The position numbers and the translations under genes were made by a program. From positions 1 to 54,765 of the forward strand of contig CAMVUM010000022.1 of NCBI GenBank assembly GCA_947170725.1: a stretch of 54,765 nucleotides of DNA, given 5' to 3'. This document shows, piece after piece, positions 27,109 to 35,008 of the stretch (positions are counted from its first letter, which is position 1; every line of letters begins with the position of its first letter). Below the pieces are notes generated by a model. The model saw only the letters and a program-made list of their open reading frames with translations, was not told the DNA's origin and searched no databases. The DNA is from an uncultured Prevotella sp. Its GTDB lineage: Bacteria; Bacteroidota; Bacteroidia; Bacteroidales; Bacteroidaceae.

Positions 27109-27972
27109 ATGAAGATGAAGATAAGAAACATCATATACGCAATGGCCTGCGCCGTTCTGACGCTGGCTTCATGTGATCCGGTCAGTGAGAACGACCGCTA
27201 TCTTGCCTACGACGACGGACTCGGCGGCGTCACCGACGGGTCGGACGAGAGCGGTCGCCCGACGTCGGTCCAGCGCGCCGTGCTCATTGAGGATTTCACG
27301 GGTCAGATGTGTGTCAACTGCCCCAATGCCGTCCCCGTTATCGAAGGTCTGGAACATGCCTATCCCGGCAAGATTGTTGCCGTGGCGATTCATTCCGGAC
27401 TGATATTGCCCACTACAGGCAACCTTGCTTTGCATACGCCAATCGGCGAACAGTATTATAAGGACGCCGGTTCTCCGGCTCAGCCGTCCGGACGTATCGG
27501 CCGTATGGGTGTCAAGTCGATTGACTATTGGGGAAGTTCTGCCTTGGACATTCTGAAACTTCAGTCGCCCGTATGGCTCGGTGTCAGCAACACCTACGAT
27601 GAATCGACGCGCAAGGTGACCATCGCCGTTGAGGCGTATGGCATTGAGGCCGCTTCCGGTAACTTGCAGATCTGGCTTACGGAAGACGGTATCGTTGCTC
27701 CGCAGATAACGCCGGCGGGCGCAAATGCGGCTTACGTTCACAATCATGTCTTCCGCGATGCTGTCAACGGTGCTTACGGCGAGCCGTTCGCCGTAGCCAA
27801 GGGCGAGGAAAAGACAGTGACTGCAGAGGCCACGCTGGCTGAACATTGGGTGGCTGACAACATGTCGGTGGTCGTGTTCGTCTATGACGCTGGAGGCGTT
27901 CTGCATGTTGTCAAGCAGCCGGTTGTTTCGAAGCCGGGCGAGCCGGAGGATTCAGATGAATCAGTTGAGTAA
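27109..27972 (+). CDS. Omp28-related lipoprotein with CxxC
   Basis: This lipoprotein of about 287 residues has lipobox LASC. A thioredoxin-like N-terminal part carries LIEDFTGQMCVNCPNAVPVI, the Omp28 signature with a CVNC active-site-like pair (about residue 77). The C-terminal half is a beta-sandwich. Omp28 family proteins are outer-membrane or secreted proteins first described as an adhesin in Porphyromonas. ATG codons at 27088, 27109 and 27115 are in frame; 27109 gives the best signal peptide. A cysteine pair next to a TlpA gene makes redox exchange plausible. Confidence 0.82.
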   Translation: MKMKIRNIIYAMACAVLTLASCDPVSENDRYLAYDDGLGGVTDGSDESGRPTSVQRAVLIEDFTGQMCVNCPNAVPVIEGLEHAYPGKIVAVAIHSGLILPTTGNLALHTPIGEQYYKDAGSPAQPSGRIGRMGVKSIDYWGSSALDILKLQSPVWLGVSNTYDESTRKVTIAVEAYGIEAASGNLQIWLTEDGIVAPQITPAGANAAYVHNHVFRDAVNGAYGEPFAVAKGEEKTVTAEATLAEHWVADNMSVVVFVYDAGGVLHVVKQPVVSKPGEPEDSDESVE

Positions 27973-27995
27973 TAATATAATTAAGGATATAGAAT

Positions 27996-28736
27996 ATGAA
28001 GATTTTTACCCGAACATTGTTTCTGGCCGTGGCGCTCATGGCCTTTCATGCAAGTATGAATGGACAGGTGGACAACACGTTCCGCTTTGTTGATAGCAAA
28101 ACAGGAGATGAAATACCCGATGGCGGTACATATACGGCTGTGGCTGAATTGATAGACAAGTTCCCGGCGGTTCCCGGTCTTGTTGTCTCGCTGGAGGCTC
28201 CGTTTGAGATAGACGTTGAAAATATGTCAGGCGACGTGGCCTATGTGTCCGCCCATGTCGTTACGGAAGAGATGGTGAGTGGTTCGTTGCAGTTCTGCTT
28301 TCCCAACAGTTGTCCTCCCGATGTTCCGGCTGACTATACTACGGACGTTGGAGTGCTGGCAGCCGGTGGCAAGAAGTCGCTTCAGTCAGAGTGGATGCCG
28401 ACGGAAGGAAAGTATGGTACGGCCCGCTTCACCGTCCAGCTGCGGACGATGGTCGTGACGAAATGGATTGGCACAGGTGATAACCAGATTCCGTCTGAAT
28501 ATGCTTTAAAGGCTAACGGCCCGAAGATAACCATCAACTGCAGCTATGACGACCCCGCAGGAATCAATGAAGTCAAGGCTACGGGGCTGACAACATACAA
28601 TGTCTATGACATGTCCGGCCGTCTCGTTGTTGACAACGGCACGGAGGCTGAGGTGCTGTCGCTCGGCAAGGGACTCTATGTCCGTGAGACCGTTATTGGC
28701 GGCAAGCGGGTGAGCGCAGAGAAAATAGTAAGATAA
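27996..28736 (+). CDS. exported protein with sorting-like C-terminus, unknown function
   Basis: This 246-residue protein has a signal peptide (about residues 1-22) and a beta-rich core (about 25-185) with two cysteines in CFPNSCPPD (about 98-106). The last 60 residues (GINEVKATGLTTYNVYDMSG, then RLVVDNGTEAEVLSLGKGLY) resemble a type A sorting domain. It lies between two Omp28-type genes in the same run (23 bp after the first, 30 bp before the second). The core is not recognised. Confidence 0.72.
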   Translation: MKIFTRTLFLAVALMAFHASMNGQVDNTFRFVDSKTGDEIPDGGTYTAVAELIDKFPAVPGLVVSLEAPFEIDVENMSGDVAYVSAHVVTEEMVSGSLQFCFPNSCPPDVPADYTTDVGVLAAGGKKSLQSEWMPTEGKYGTARFTVQLRTMVVTKWIGTGDNQIPSEYALKANGPKITINCSYDDPAGINEVKATGLTTYNVYDMSGRLVVDNGTEAEVLSLGKGLYVRETVIGGKRVSAEKIVR

Positions 28737-28766
28737 TAATTATATAAGTTTCAAAAAATCAACACA

Positions 28767-30752
28767 ATGAAGAGAGTTCTGTTATCATTAGCCGTTTTCC
28801 TTCTGACCATGGGTATGGCTACGGCACAGGACGGCAAGACGTCCAGGTTCGACGTGAGAAAGGCCGGAGCTGTTGCCGTTGAGAAGTGCGACGGATTGCG
28901 CGACCTGCAGAAGAAAGGCCCGCAGAAGAGCCGGCAGCGGATTGCGCTGGCCGAAAACCAGAAACTGATGGGATCCTACACGACGGATGACGTGGTAACT
29001 TCGCGTGAAGGACTTGGACTGCCGTCCAATCCGGGACAGCTCGGAGTAGCAACGGTATTGGATGCAAAGGCGTGCGCCAGATTCAACGGCGGACAGATTT
29101 CCCAGATTCGCTATGGCCTCGCAAATGCAACGGAGGTTACGTCTGTGTTCATGTATCTTGTCAACGAAAGCGGCAATTTTGTCGAACTATTCAACGAGAA
29201 AGTTACGGAGAAGCCTGTTGCCGGATGGAACATGGTGACTCTGAGCCAGCCCTATACGCTCGATCTGACCGGAATCACAGACATTCTCATGGGATTCTAC
29301 TATACGCAGAGCAATGCGAACGACGGTCAGAATTACAGTGCAGAGTGTTTTCCGCTGTCGATAACTGGCGGCGTACCTGCAACAACGCTCGTCTATGGCA
29401 ATCTCAATTCGGGCTTGGGATGGTATGATATCGGTGCCGACTCATACGGTGCCCTCAGTGTGCAGGCCATAGTGGAAAAAGATTTCCCTGATTATGACCT
29501 TGCCCTGAGCGAAATGATTGCATACGCTTTCAATAAGGCCGGCCAGACGGAGACCTTTACGTTCGGTCTGAGCAGCTATGGAAAGATGCTTCCGAAGTCA
29601 TATACGCTGAATGTCTTTGTTGACGGCGATATCATGGGTTCGTATGACACTCCCGTCGCGTTGTCAGAAGGCGCCATCTCCCTGACGGGAAATGTCGCTC
29701 TGCCGTCAGAACTCACAGTCGGCAAGCATACGCTGAAAGTGACAGTGGCGAAGATAAACGGTGTGGTGCCGACGAAGAATACGGCGGATGATACGGTTGA
29801 AACCGAATTCACGGTCTACGGCCAGTCGTTCCCGCATCAGAAGCAGCTCGTGGAGCATTTCACGTCTACGTCGTGCACATATTGTCCGAACGGCGACAAA
29901 ATTCTTGTTGCCCTTGCAGGCAAGCGTGACGACATAGCCCGTGTTTCTGTACACGGAATTCAGAATCCCAATTATCCCGACCCGATGCGGATTGCTGAAA
30001 GTGATGTGATTATCGGCTATGAAGAGCTGGCCGGTTTCCCCAGTGCGTCGTACAACCGTGTTGTGTTTGACGCCGGTACGGGCGAGGGACTTACGCTGAC
30101 TAAGTCGCTCGGCTATAATGTGTCCTACAAGGATCAGGTTGCGGCCATATTTAGTGAGGCCATAGACAAGGCTAATCTCGAATATCCGGCGTTTGCTACC
30201 GTCAATGTGACCGGAAACTACAATCCCGAGGACAACAAGCTGACAATAAAGGTGAAAGGCAATCTCGTTGATGATTTCGCTCAGGTGATGGGCGATGACG
30301 CAGTCCTTAACGTATGTCTCGTTGAGGATGGCATCATCTCACGACAGCTTAACAACGGCATGTGGGTTACAGCCTATACCCACAACAGCGTGCTGCGCAA
30401 ATATGTCAGCAGTGTGGGCGGTGACGCTATCGGTATGACAGGCAATACATACGAGAATGATTATGTCTTGGACTTCAATTCTGCATGGAAAGCTGAGAAC
30501 ATGCGTGTCGTTGCTTTCATCAGCCGTCCGCTCATGTCCGAAAGCCTGTTCGGCAAGTTTGTCACCAACACCGAGATGGCCGCTATTACCGTCGGTGATC
30601 CCGCCGGAATTGAAACCGCGGCAAAGGCTGCTGACGGTGTCTTTGAGGTGGCCCGCTATAACGCGAACGGTACGCAGATTTCCGCTCCCCAGAAGGGCAT
30701 CAATGTTATCAAGATGAGCAACGGCGAGGTCCGCAAGGTGGTGGTATATTAA
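28767..30752 (+). CDS. large Omp28-related exported protein with CxxC and sorting-like tail
   Basis: This 661-residue protein has a signal peptide (about residues 1-21, ATAQ). Residues about 65-235 are a beta-rich domain, and about 240-350 an Ig-like domain. The Omp28 thioredoxin-like segment starts near 360: QLVEHFTSTSCTYCPNGDKI has a CTYC pair, and GFPSASYNRV has the cis-Pro-like position. The C-terminal 50 residues, including VARYNANGTQISAPQKGINV, look like a type IX sorting tail. It is the last gene of the operon and is followed by two strong hairpins. It appears to be a longer paralogue of the 27109 product with added binding domains. Confidence 0.8.
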   Translation: MKRVLLSLAVFLLTMGMATAQDGKTSRFDVRKAGAVAVEKCDGLRDLQKKGPQKSRQRIALAENQKLMGSYTTDDVVTSREGLGLPSNPGQLGVATVLDAKACARFNGGQISQIRYGLANATEVTSVFMYLVNESGNFVELFNEKVTEKPVAGWNMVTLSQPYTLDLTGITDILMGFYYTQSNANDGQNYSAECFPLSITGGVPATTLVYGNLNSGLGWYDIGADSYGALSVQAIVEKDFPDYDLALSEMIAYAFNKAGQTETFTFGLSSYGKMLPKSYTLNVFVDGDIMGSYDTPVALSEGAISLTGNVALPSELTVGKHTLKVTVAKINGVVPTKNTADDTVETEFTVYGQSFPHQKQLVEHFTSTSCTYCPNGDKILVALAGKRDDIARVSVHGIQNPNYPDPMRIAESDVIIGYEELAGFPSASYNRVVFDAGTGEGLTLTKSLGYNVSYKDQVAAIFSEAIDKANLEYPAFATVNVTGNYNPEDNKLTIKVKGNLVDDFAQVMGDDAVLNVCLVEDGIISRQLNNGMWVTAYTHNSVLRKYVSSVGGDAIGMTGNTYENDYVLDFNSAWKAENMRVVAFISRPLMSESLFGKFVTNTEMAAITVGDPAGIETAAKAADGVFEVARYNANGTQISAPQKGINVIKMSNGEVRKVVVY

Positions 30753-30754
30753 AA

Positions 30755-30796
30755 AAAGTCAGAGGATGCTCCCCGCGGGGAACATCCTCTGACTTT
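30755..30796 (+). terminator. terminator hairpin 1 after the Omp28 operon
   Basis: Arms 30755-30768 and 30783-30796 are perfectly complementary (14 bp), with a further GC-rich inner pairing (ccccgcgggg). It begins 3 bp after the stop codon. Confidence 0.75.
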
Positions 30797-30847
30797 AGGA
30801 ATTAAAAAGGAGTTATCGCCCCCTGCGATAACTCCTTTTTAATTCCT
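30797..30847. terminator. hairpin 2 between convergent genes
   Basis: A perfect 22-bp inverted repeat (30797-30818 with 30826-30847) abuts hairpin 1 with no gap. It includes an internal A-run and T-run, so it could terminate transcription from both sides (Omp28 operon and aat). Confidence 0.75.
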
Positions 30848-30911
30848 TTAATTCCTAAGAAGAATAAAAGGGGGCAAAATGCAGATGAAGCACTTTGTAG
30901 GGACACCCTCG

Positions 30912-31559
30912 TTATTCTGATATTATCTTCATATATTCGTCATAGCTGATATACCGTCCGCCCATGCTCTTGAGGTGGGGCGTTTCCAGCTGGCAGTCTA
31001 TCAGGCGGCCGCCGTGGGTGCTGAGGAAGCGGGCGAGGTGGATGAGGGCGAGTTTGCTGGCGCTCGGCACCAATGAGAACATGCTTTCTCCGAAGAAAGA
31101 GCTGCCGATGGTGACGCCATAGAGACCGCCCACCAGCTTGTCTCCGTCCCACACCTCAACGCTCGCGGCGAATCCCTGACGGTGGAGTTCTGTGTATGCC
31201 TCGGTGATGTCCTTGCCCAGCCATGCCCCTTCCTCGTCGATGCGGAGGCGTCCGCAGGCACTGATCACACCGTCAAAATCCTCGTTGAAGCTCATGCGGT
31301 AGCGCTTCTTGTTCATCAGCGTGCGCATGGAGTGGGAGACATGAATCTCGTCGGGGAAGATAACGAAGCGTTGTTGCGGACAGAACCATAGCGGTTCGTC
31401 GCAGTCGCGGAATGAAAACCATGGGAATATGCCGTGGCTGTAGGCCAGCAGCAGGCGGTCGATAGACAAGTCGCCGCCCACGGCCAGCAGCCCGTCTGGC
31501 TCATCGCAGAGATGAGGGTCGGGGAAGCTAAGCTCATTGTCGGGGATTCTGTAAATCAT
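30912..31559 (-). CDS. aat: leucyl/phenylalanyl-tRNA-protein transferase
   Basis: Aat attaches Leu or Phe from aminoacyl-tRNA to proteins with N-terminal Lys or Arg, making them N-degrons for ClpS-ClpAP. The 215-residue protein has the family motifs: DGLLAVGGDLS (about residues 22-32), YSHGIFPWFS (about 40-49), PLWFCPQQRFVIFP (about 56-69), HVSHSMR, and SFFGESMFS (about 132-140). It lies 65 bp downstream of clpA on the same strand, so tagging enzyme, adaptor and unfoldase are coded together. Confidence 0.95.
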   Translation of the reverse strand: MIYRIPDNELSFPDPHLCDEPDGLLAVGGDLSIDRLLLAYSHGIFPWFSFRDCDEPLWFCPQQRFVIFPDEIHVSHSMRTLMNKKRYRMSFNEDFDGVISACGRLRIDEEGAWLGKDITEAYTELHRQGFAASVEVWDGDKLVGGLYGVTIGSSFFGESMFSLVPSASKLALIHLARFLSTHGGRLIDCQLETPHLKSMGGRYISYDEYMKIISE

Positions 31560-31624
31560 AGCGGTGAATGTTTTGGATTGTGTGTATATGACGGAAAGCG
31601 GTAGGCTGTTGGAGAGTTATGTCC

Positions 31625-33901
31625 CTACGTTAATGTTATGTTTCCGTCGTCGTCAAGCGTCACTTTAGCGTCGCCGCCTTTCTTCAACCGTCCGAAGAGT
31701 ATGGCGCGCATGAGAAGCGGTTTCAGCTGCGAGGCGATGACGCGGTCGATTTCCCTCGCACCGTATTCGCGGGTGAAGCCGAGGCGCTGCAGATGTTCGC
31801 GGACGGCGTCTGTGAGCGTCAGGCTCACACGGCGTGCCGCGAGCTGTTCCCGAAGCTCCGCCAGCTTCTTGTCGAGAATGAGCGATGCCATCGTGCGGTT
31901 CATGTCGTTGAACACGACCGTGGCCGACAGCCGGTTGATGAATTCCGGCTTGAACGTTTTCTTGACCTGCTTCATCATCGCCTCGCCGGCGGATATGTTG
32001 CCCGTGAACCCGACGTTCGCTTTGGCGGCATGCTGCGCTCCGGCGTTCGATGTCATGATGAGAACCACGTTGCGGAAGTCAGCCCGGCGGCCCTTGTTGT
32101 CAGTCAGCCGCGCGTAGTCCATCACTTGAAGCAGAATGTTGTATATGTCCTCGTGAGCCTTTTCTATCTCGTCGAGCAGCAGCACGCAGTTCGGTGTCCG
32201 GCGTATAGCGTCGGTGAGCAGTCCGCCGTCTTCGTATCCCACATATCCGGCCGGTGCGCCGATAAGTTTTGCCACGGTGTGCTTCTCCGTATATTCGCTC
32301 ATGTCGAAGCGCACAAGTTCGATGCCCAATTCTGTTGCCAGAACCCGCGCAACCTCCGTCTTTCCTACACCCGTCGGCCCGACAAAAAGCAGCGAAGCCA
32401 TCGGTTTCCCCTCTGCCGTCAGTCCGGCCTTTGCCATCATGACAGCCTCCGTCACTTGTCTGACGGCTTCGTCCTGTCCGTAGATTTTTCCGCTGATGCG
32501 CTTTGTCAGTGTCTCCAGCTTTGCGTCGTTGTCCGCCTTTATGGCCAGCGCGTCAACCTTGCACACCTTGGACAGTATCTCGGCCACGAGCACCTTGTCT
32601 ACAGTCTGCCGCTTGCGGCCTTCCTGCGGATGGGTCTCGCGGTAGGCGCCGGCCTCGTCAATGAGGTCGATGGCCTTGTCCGGCAGACAGCGGTCCGTTA
32701 TATGGCGTGCGCTCGCCTTTACGGCAAACTCAATAGCCGTGGGAGTGTACGTCACGCAGTGGAATTGCTCGTAGCCTTTCTTCAGCTGTTGCAGTATGCC
32801 GATGGTCTCTTCCACGCCCGGTTCCGTTATGTCAATCTGCTGGAATCGCCTCATCAGCGCCTTGCTGCGTGACAGATGGCGGTTGTATTCCTCGTATGTC
32901 GTCGACCCGATGAAGCGCAGTCGTCCCGCCTCCAGATACGGTTTGAGCATGTTGGCGGCGTCCATCGTGCTGTCACCGGTCGCTCCGGCGCCCATGATGC
33001 TGTGGATTTCGTCTATGTAGATGATGGCGTTGCCTTCGACTGTCGCTCCGTCCAGAACCTCTTTCAAGCGTTTTTCGAAGTCCCCGCGGAACTGCGTGCC
33101 GGCCACGATTGTTCCCATGTCCAGCTGATAAATCCGGCATCCGCTCAGCCTTTCCGGCACGCGGCCGTCCTCTATCATCCGCGCCAGGCCGAAGACAAGG
33201 GCCGTCTTGCCCACTCCCGGCTCGCCGACATGCAGCGGATTGTTCTTGTCTTTCCGGCAGAGCACCTGTATGGTGCGTTCCAGTTCCTTGTCGCGGCCTA
33301 TGAGCGGGTTGTGTCCGTCAAGCCGTTCGTTTATGCAGGTGACGAGAGAATGCCATGCCGTATTTTCTTCTTTATCGTCTTCGTATTCCGCTTCGGTTGT
33401 ATTCCGGTGGTCATTTGTATATACCGTTTCGTCGGTCCCGTCCGTCTCAGCCGTCTCCCCGTTTTCCTCACAGAGCGATATGAGCCGGCTCAGAAACATG
33501 CTCGTGCGGTCTTTCAGCTTTGTTGTGAGCGCGTAGGCCGCGTATGAATCGTCGAGCAATAGCATGCTGTTGAGCAGATGCGGTATCTTCATAAACTGTG
33601 CTCCGGACGATTCGACCGTGAAATAGGCCCCTGTGAGCAGTTCGTTTGTCTGTGACGATGCTTCCGGACTGTATTCGACATGGTCCGGAACGCGCTCGGT
33701 GTCGCAAAGGTAGCCGTTGAGCTCATCTTCTATTGTTTCAGGTTTCACGCCGCAGTCGCTCATGGCTTTTCTGAACACCTGTTGCCGCAGCAGTGCCATG
33801 AGGATATGTTCGGGCATGATGAACTCATGCCGCCAGCTGCAGCATATCTTCAGCGTATCGTCAAAGACGAAGTTGACGAGTGGTGATCTTTTTATTTCCA
33901 T
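31625..33901 (-). CDS. clpA: ATP-dependent Clp protease ATP-binding subunit ClpA
   Basis: ClpA is the double-ring AAA+ unfoldase that feeds proteins to ClpP. The 758-residue length is the usual one for ClpA. A Clp N-domain is followed by an acidic linker (about residues 155-185, rich in Glu, Asp and Thr), then AAA module 1 (Walker A GEPGVGKTAL, Walker B IIYIDEIHS) and AAA module 2 (GPTGVGKTEVA, VLLLDEIEKA). There is no ClpB-type middle coiled coil. The gene is preceded by clpS and five 29-bp tandem repeats, which lengthen the clpS-clpA gap to 135 bp. Confidence 0.95.
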   Translation of the reverse strand: MEIKRSPLVNFVFDDTLKICCSWRHEFIMPEHILMALLRQQVFRKAMSDCGVKPETIEDELNGYLCDTERVPDHVEYSPEASSQTNELLTGAYFTVESSGAQFMKIPHLLNSMLLLDDSYAAYALTTKLKDRTSMFLSRLISLCEENGETAETDGTDETVYTNDHRNTTEAEYEDDKEENTAWHSLVTCINERLDGHNPLIGRDKELERTIQVLCRKDKNNPLHVGEPGVGKTALVFGLARMIEDGRVPERLSGCRIYQLDMGTIVAGTQFRGDFEKRLKEVLDGATVEGNAIIYIDEIHSIMGAGATGDSTMDAANMLKPYLEAGRLRFIGSTTYEEYNRHLSRSKALMRRFQQIDITEPGVEETIGILQQLKKGYEQFHCVTYTPTAIEFAVKASARHITDRCLPDKAIDLIDEAGAYRETHPQEGRKRQTVDKVLVAEILSKVCKVDALAIKADNDAKLETLTKRISGKIYGQDEAVRQVTEAVMMAKAGLTAEGKPMASLLFVGPTGVGKTEVARVLATELGIELVRFDMSEYTEKHTVAKLIGAPAGYVGYEDGGLLTDAIRRTPNCVLLLDEIEKAHEDIYNILLQVMDYARLTDNKGRRADFRNVVLIMTSNAGAQHAAKANVGFTGNISAGEAMMKQVKKTFKPEFINRLSATVVFNDMNRTMASLILDKKLAELREQLAARRVSLTLTDAVREHLQRLGFTREYGAREIDRVIASQLKPLLMRAILFGRLKKGGDAKVTLDDDGNITLT

Positions 33902-33920
33902 AGTGCCATTGTTTATTTGC

Positions 33921-34042
33921 TTATTCAGGACTGTAGGATTGATGTTTGCTTATTCGGGGTCGTAGGATTGATGTTTACTTATTCGGGACTGTAGGATTGA
34001 TGTTTGCTTATTCAGGACTGTAGGATTGATGTTTGCTTATTC
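33921..34042. repeat. 29-bp tandem repeat between clpS and clpA
   Basis: The anchor ttattc recurs at 33921, 33950, 33979, 34008 and 34037, exactly 29 bp apart. Units differ at a few positions (caggact, cggggtc, cgggact, cgggggc). The last unit contains the clpS stop codon (34037-34039), so the array looks like repeated copies of the clpS 3' end. Confidence 0.92.
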
Positions 34043-34339
34043 GGGGGCGTAGGTCAGTCGTAGCGGAAATCCCTCTTCCCTGGCCATGTTCATGGCTTTT
34101 TCTGTCTTTGACACAGCCACGTCGTAGCTGTATGTCCCGACAACAGCCTTGTCACTGTGGTGTACGGCGAGCATGAGCGTTTCGGCTTCTGTCTCGCTTT
34201 TGAAGAAAACGACAGTGAGTATCTTCACCACAAAGTCCATTGTGGTGAAGTCGTCATTATGAATATATACATTATATTTCCGCGGCTCGCGCGTGTCCGT
34301 GAGCTGCCTTTCCTTTACTGATGATTGTTCTTTTGCCAT
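34037..34339 (-). CDS. clpS: ATP-dependent Clp protease adaptor ClpS
   Basis: ClpS binds N-terminal Leu, Phe, Tyr or Trp of substrates and delivers them to ClpA. The 100-residue protein has a flexible N-terminal tail (about residues 1-20) and the core motif KYNVYIHNDDFTTMDFVVKI (about 21-40), including the Asn-Asp pair of the N-degron pocket, then VHHSDKAVVGTYSYDVAVSK. It is the first gene of the clpS-clpA-aat group. Its stop codon lies in the last unit of the tandem repeat. Confidence 0.95.
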   Translation of the reverse strand: MAKEQSSVKERQLTDTREPRKYNVYIHNDDFTTMDFVVKILTVVFFKSETEAETLMLAVHHSDKAVVGTYSYDVAVSKTEKAMNMAREEGFPLRLTYAPE

Positions 34340-34497
34340 GGGAAAACTTTGTCAGATGAATGAAAATCCGGCAAAACAGGTTTGTTTTCCGGAATCAGGA
34401 TAGATAAATAAGGGGGTGACTTCCTGTTATTCCGGCCTTGTTCCAATTTGTTCCGGTATGTTCCGCGCCGTCCGGCTTCTGTCCGGCTTGGGCGCGA

Positions 34498-34537
34498 CCA
34501 AAAACAAAGGGGCTGAAAAATCAGCCCCTTGTTTTTG
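34498..34537 (-). terminator. terminator of tRNA-Pro
   Basis: A GC-rich hairpin built from ggggctga and tcagcccc, with flanking A/T runs, lies right behind the tRNA 3' end. On the minus strand it is followed by a T-run (complement of 34500-34504). Confidence 0.8.
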
Positions 34538-34540
34538 ATT

Positions 34541-34617
34541 TGGTCGGGATGACAAGACTCGAACTTGCGACCTCACGCCCCCCAGACGCGTGCGCTAACC
34601 AACTGCGCTACATCCCG
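34541..34617 (-). tRNA. tRNA-Pro (anticodon GGG)
   Basis: The minus strand gives a perfect 7-bp acceptor stem CGGGATG/CATCCCG, a D-arm GCGC...GCGC, an anticodon loop CTGGGGG (anticodon GGG, Pro), a T-arm with TTCGAGT, and an encoded CCA end. The length is 77 nt. Confidence 0.95.
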
Positions 34618-34649
34618 TCCTCTGCAATAGCATTTCTGTATTGCGGGTG

Positions 34650-34681
34650 CAAAATTACGTATAATCTGCGAGAATTGCAAA
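34650..34681 (-). promoter_or_regulatory. promoter of tRNA-Pro
   Basis: On the minus strand TTTG (34678-34681) is 20 bp from TAATTTTG (34650-34657), about 33 bp upstream of the tRNA 5' end. Confidence 0.75.
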
Positions 34682-34891
34682 TTTTTGCAGATATTTTTTT
34701 GTAAGAATAGCATGAAACCTCATGAAAAACAAAATCCCGAGACGTTGTAGCGCGGCATTCCGGGATTTTGTTTTTCACATAGGAAGTGCGGAACTTTCGC
34801 ATTAGCGTCGGAAAATGGCGGCCTCGTGTTTGGAAAAGGAGGATGGGGAAGTTGCGGAGCCTGTCGGGATAACTTAATTATTGTTATTTGT

Positions 34892-34922
34892 TTTGTTATC
34901 TTTTTGATTTCAGCTACCTTTG
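34892..34922 (+). promoter_or_regulatory. aroA promoter
   Basis: TTTG (34892-34895) is 19 bp from TACCTTTG (34915-34922). Transcription should start near 34926, just before a short ORF at 34931. Confidence 0.7.
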
Positions 34923-34930
34923 TGGTCAAT

Positions 34931-35008
34931 ATGACAGCGGACACATGCCCCGTAACGGGAGTGCCCGTAAATATGTATAAACCAGACCAGTCACGATATG
35001 CAATATGA
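34931..35008 (+). CDS. possible 25-codon leader ORF overlapping the aroA start
   Basis: An ATG only 8 nt beyond the -7 element opens a 25-residue frame (MTADTCPVTGVPVNMYKPDQ and five more) that stops at 35006-35008, 8 nt inside aroA. It is the first ATG on the predicted transcript. Translation of it would run ribosomes through the aroA start in another frame. It contains two Tyr but no run of aromatic residues, so classic attenuation is not indicated. No separate function is recognised. Confidence 0.35.
   Translation: MTADTCPVTGVPVNMYKPDQSRYAI

Noticed and set aside
31793..32872. 359-codon open frame on the plus strand opposite clpA
   Set aside because: It is the mirror of the AAA+ coding sequence; no promoter, start site or family match.
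33921..34042. CRISPR-like array (29-bp repeats)
   Set aside because: The units are directly adjacent with no spacers and include the clpS stop codon; no cas genes are present.
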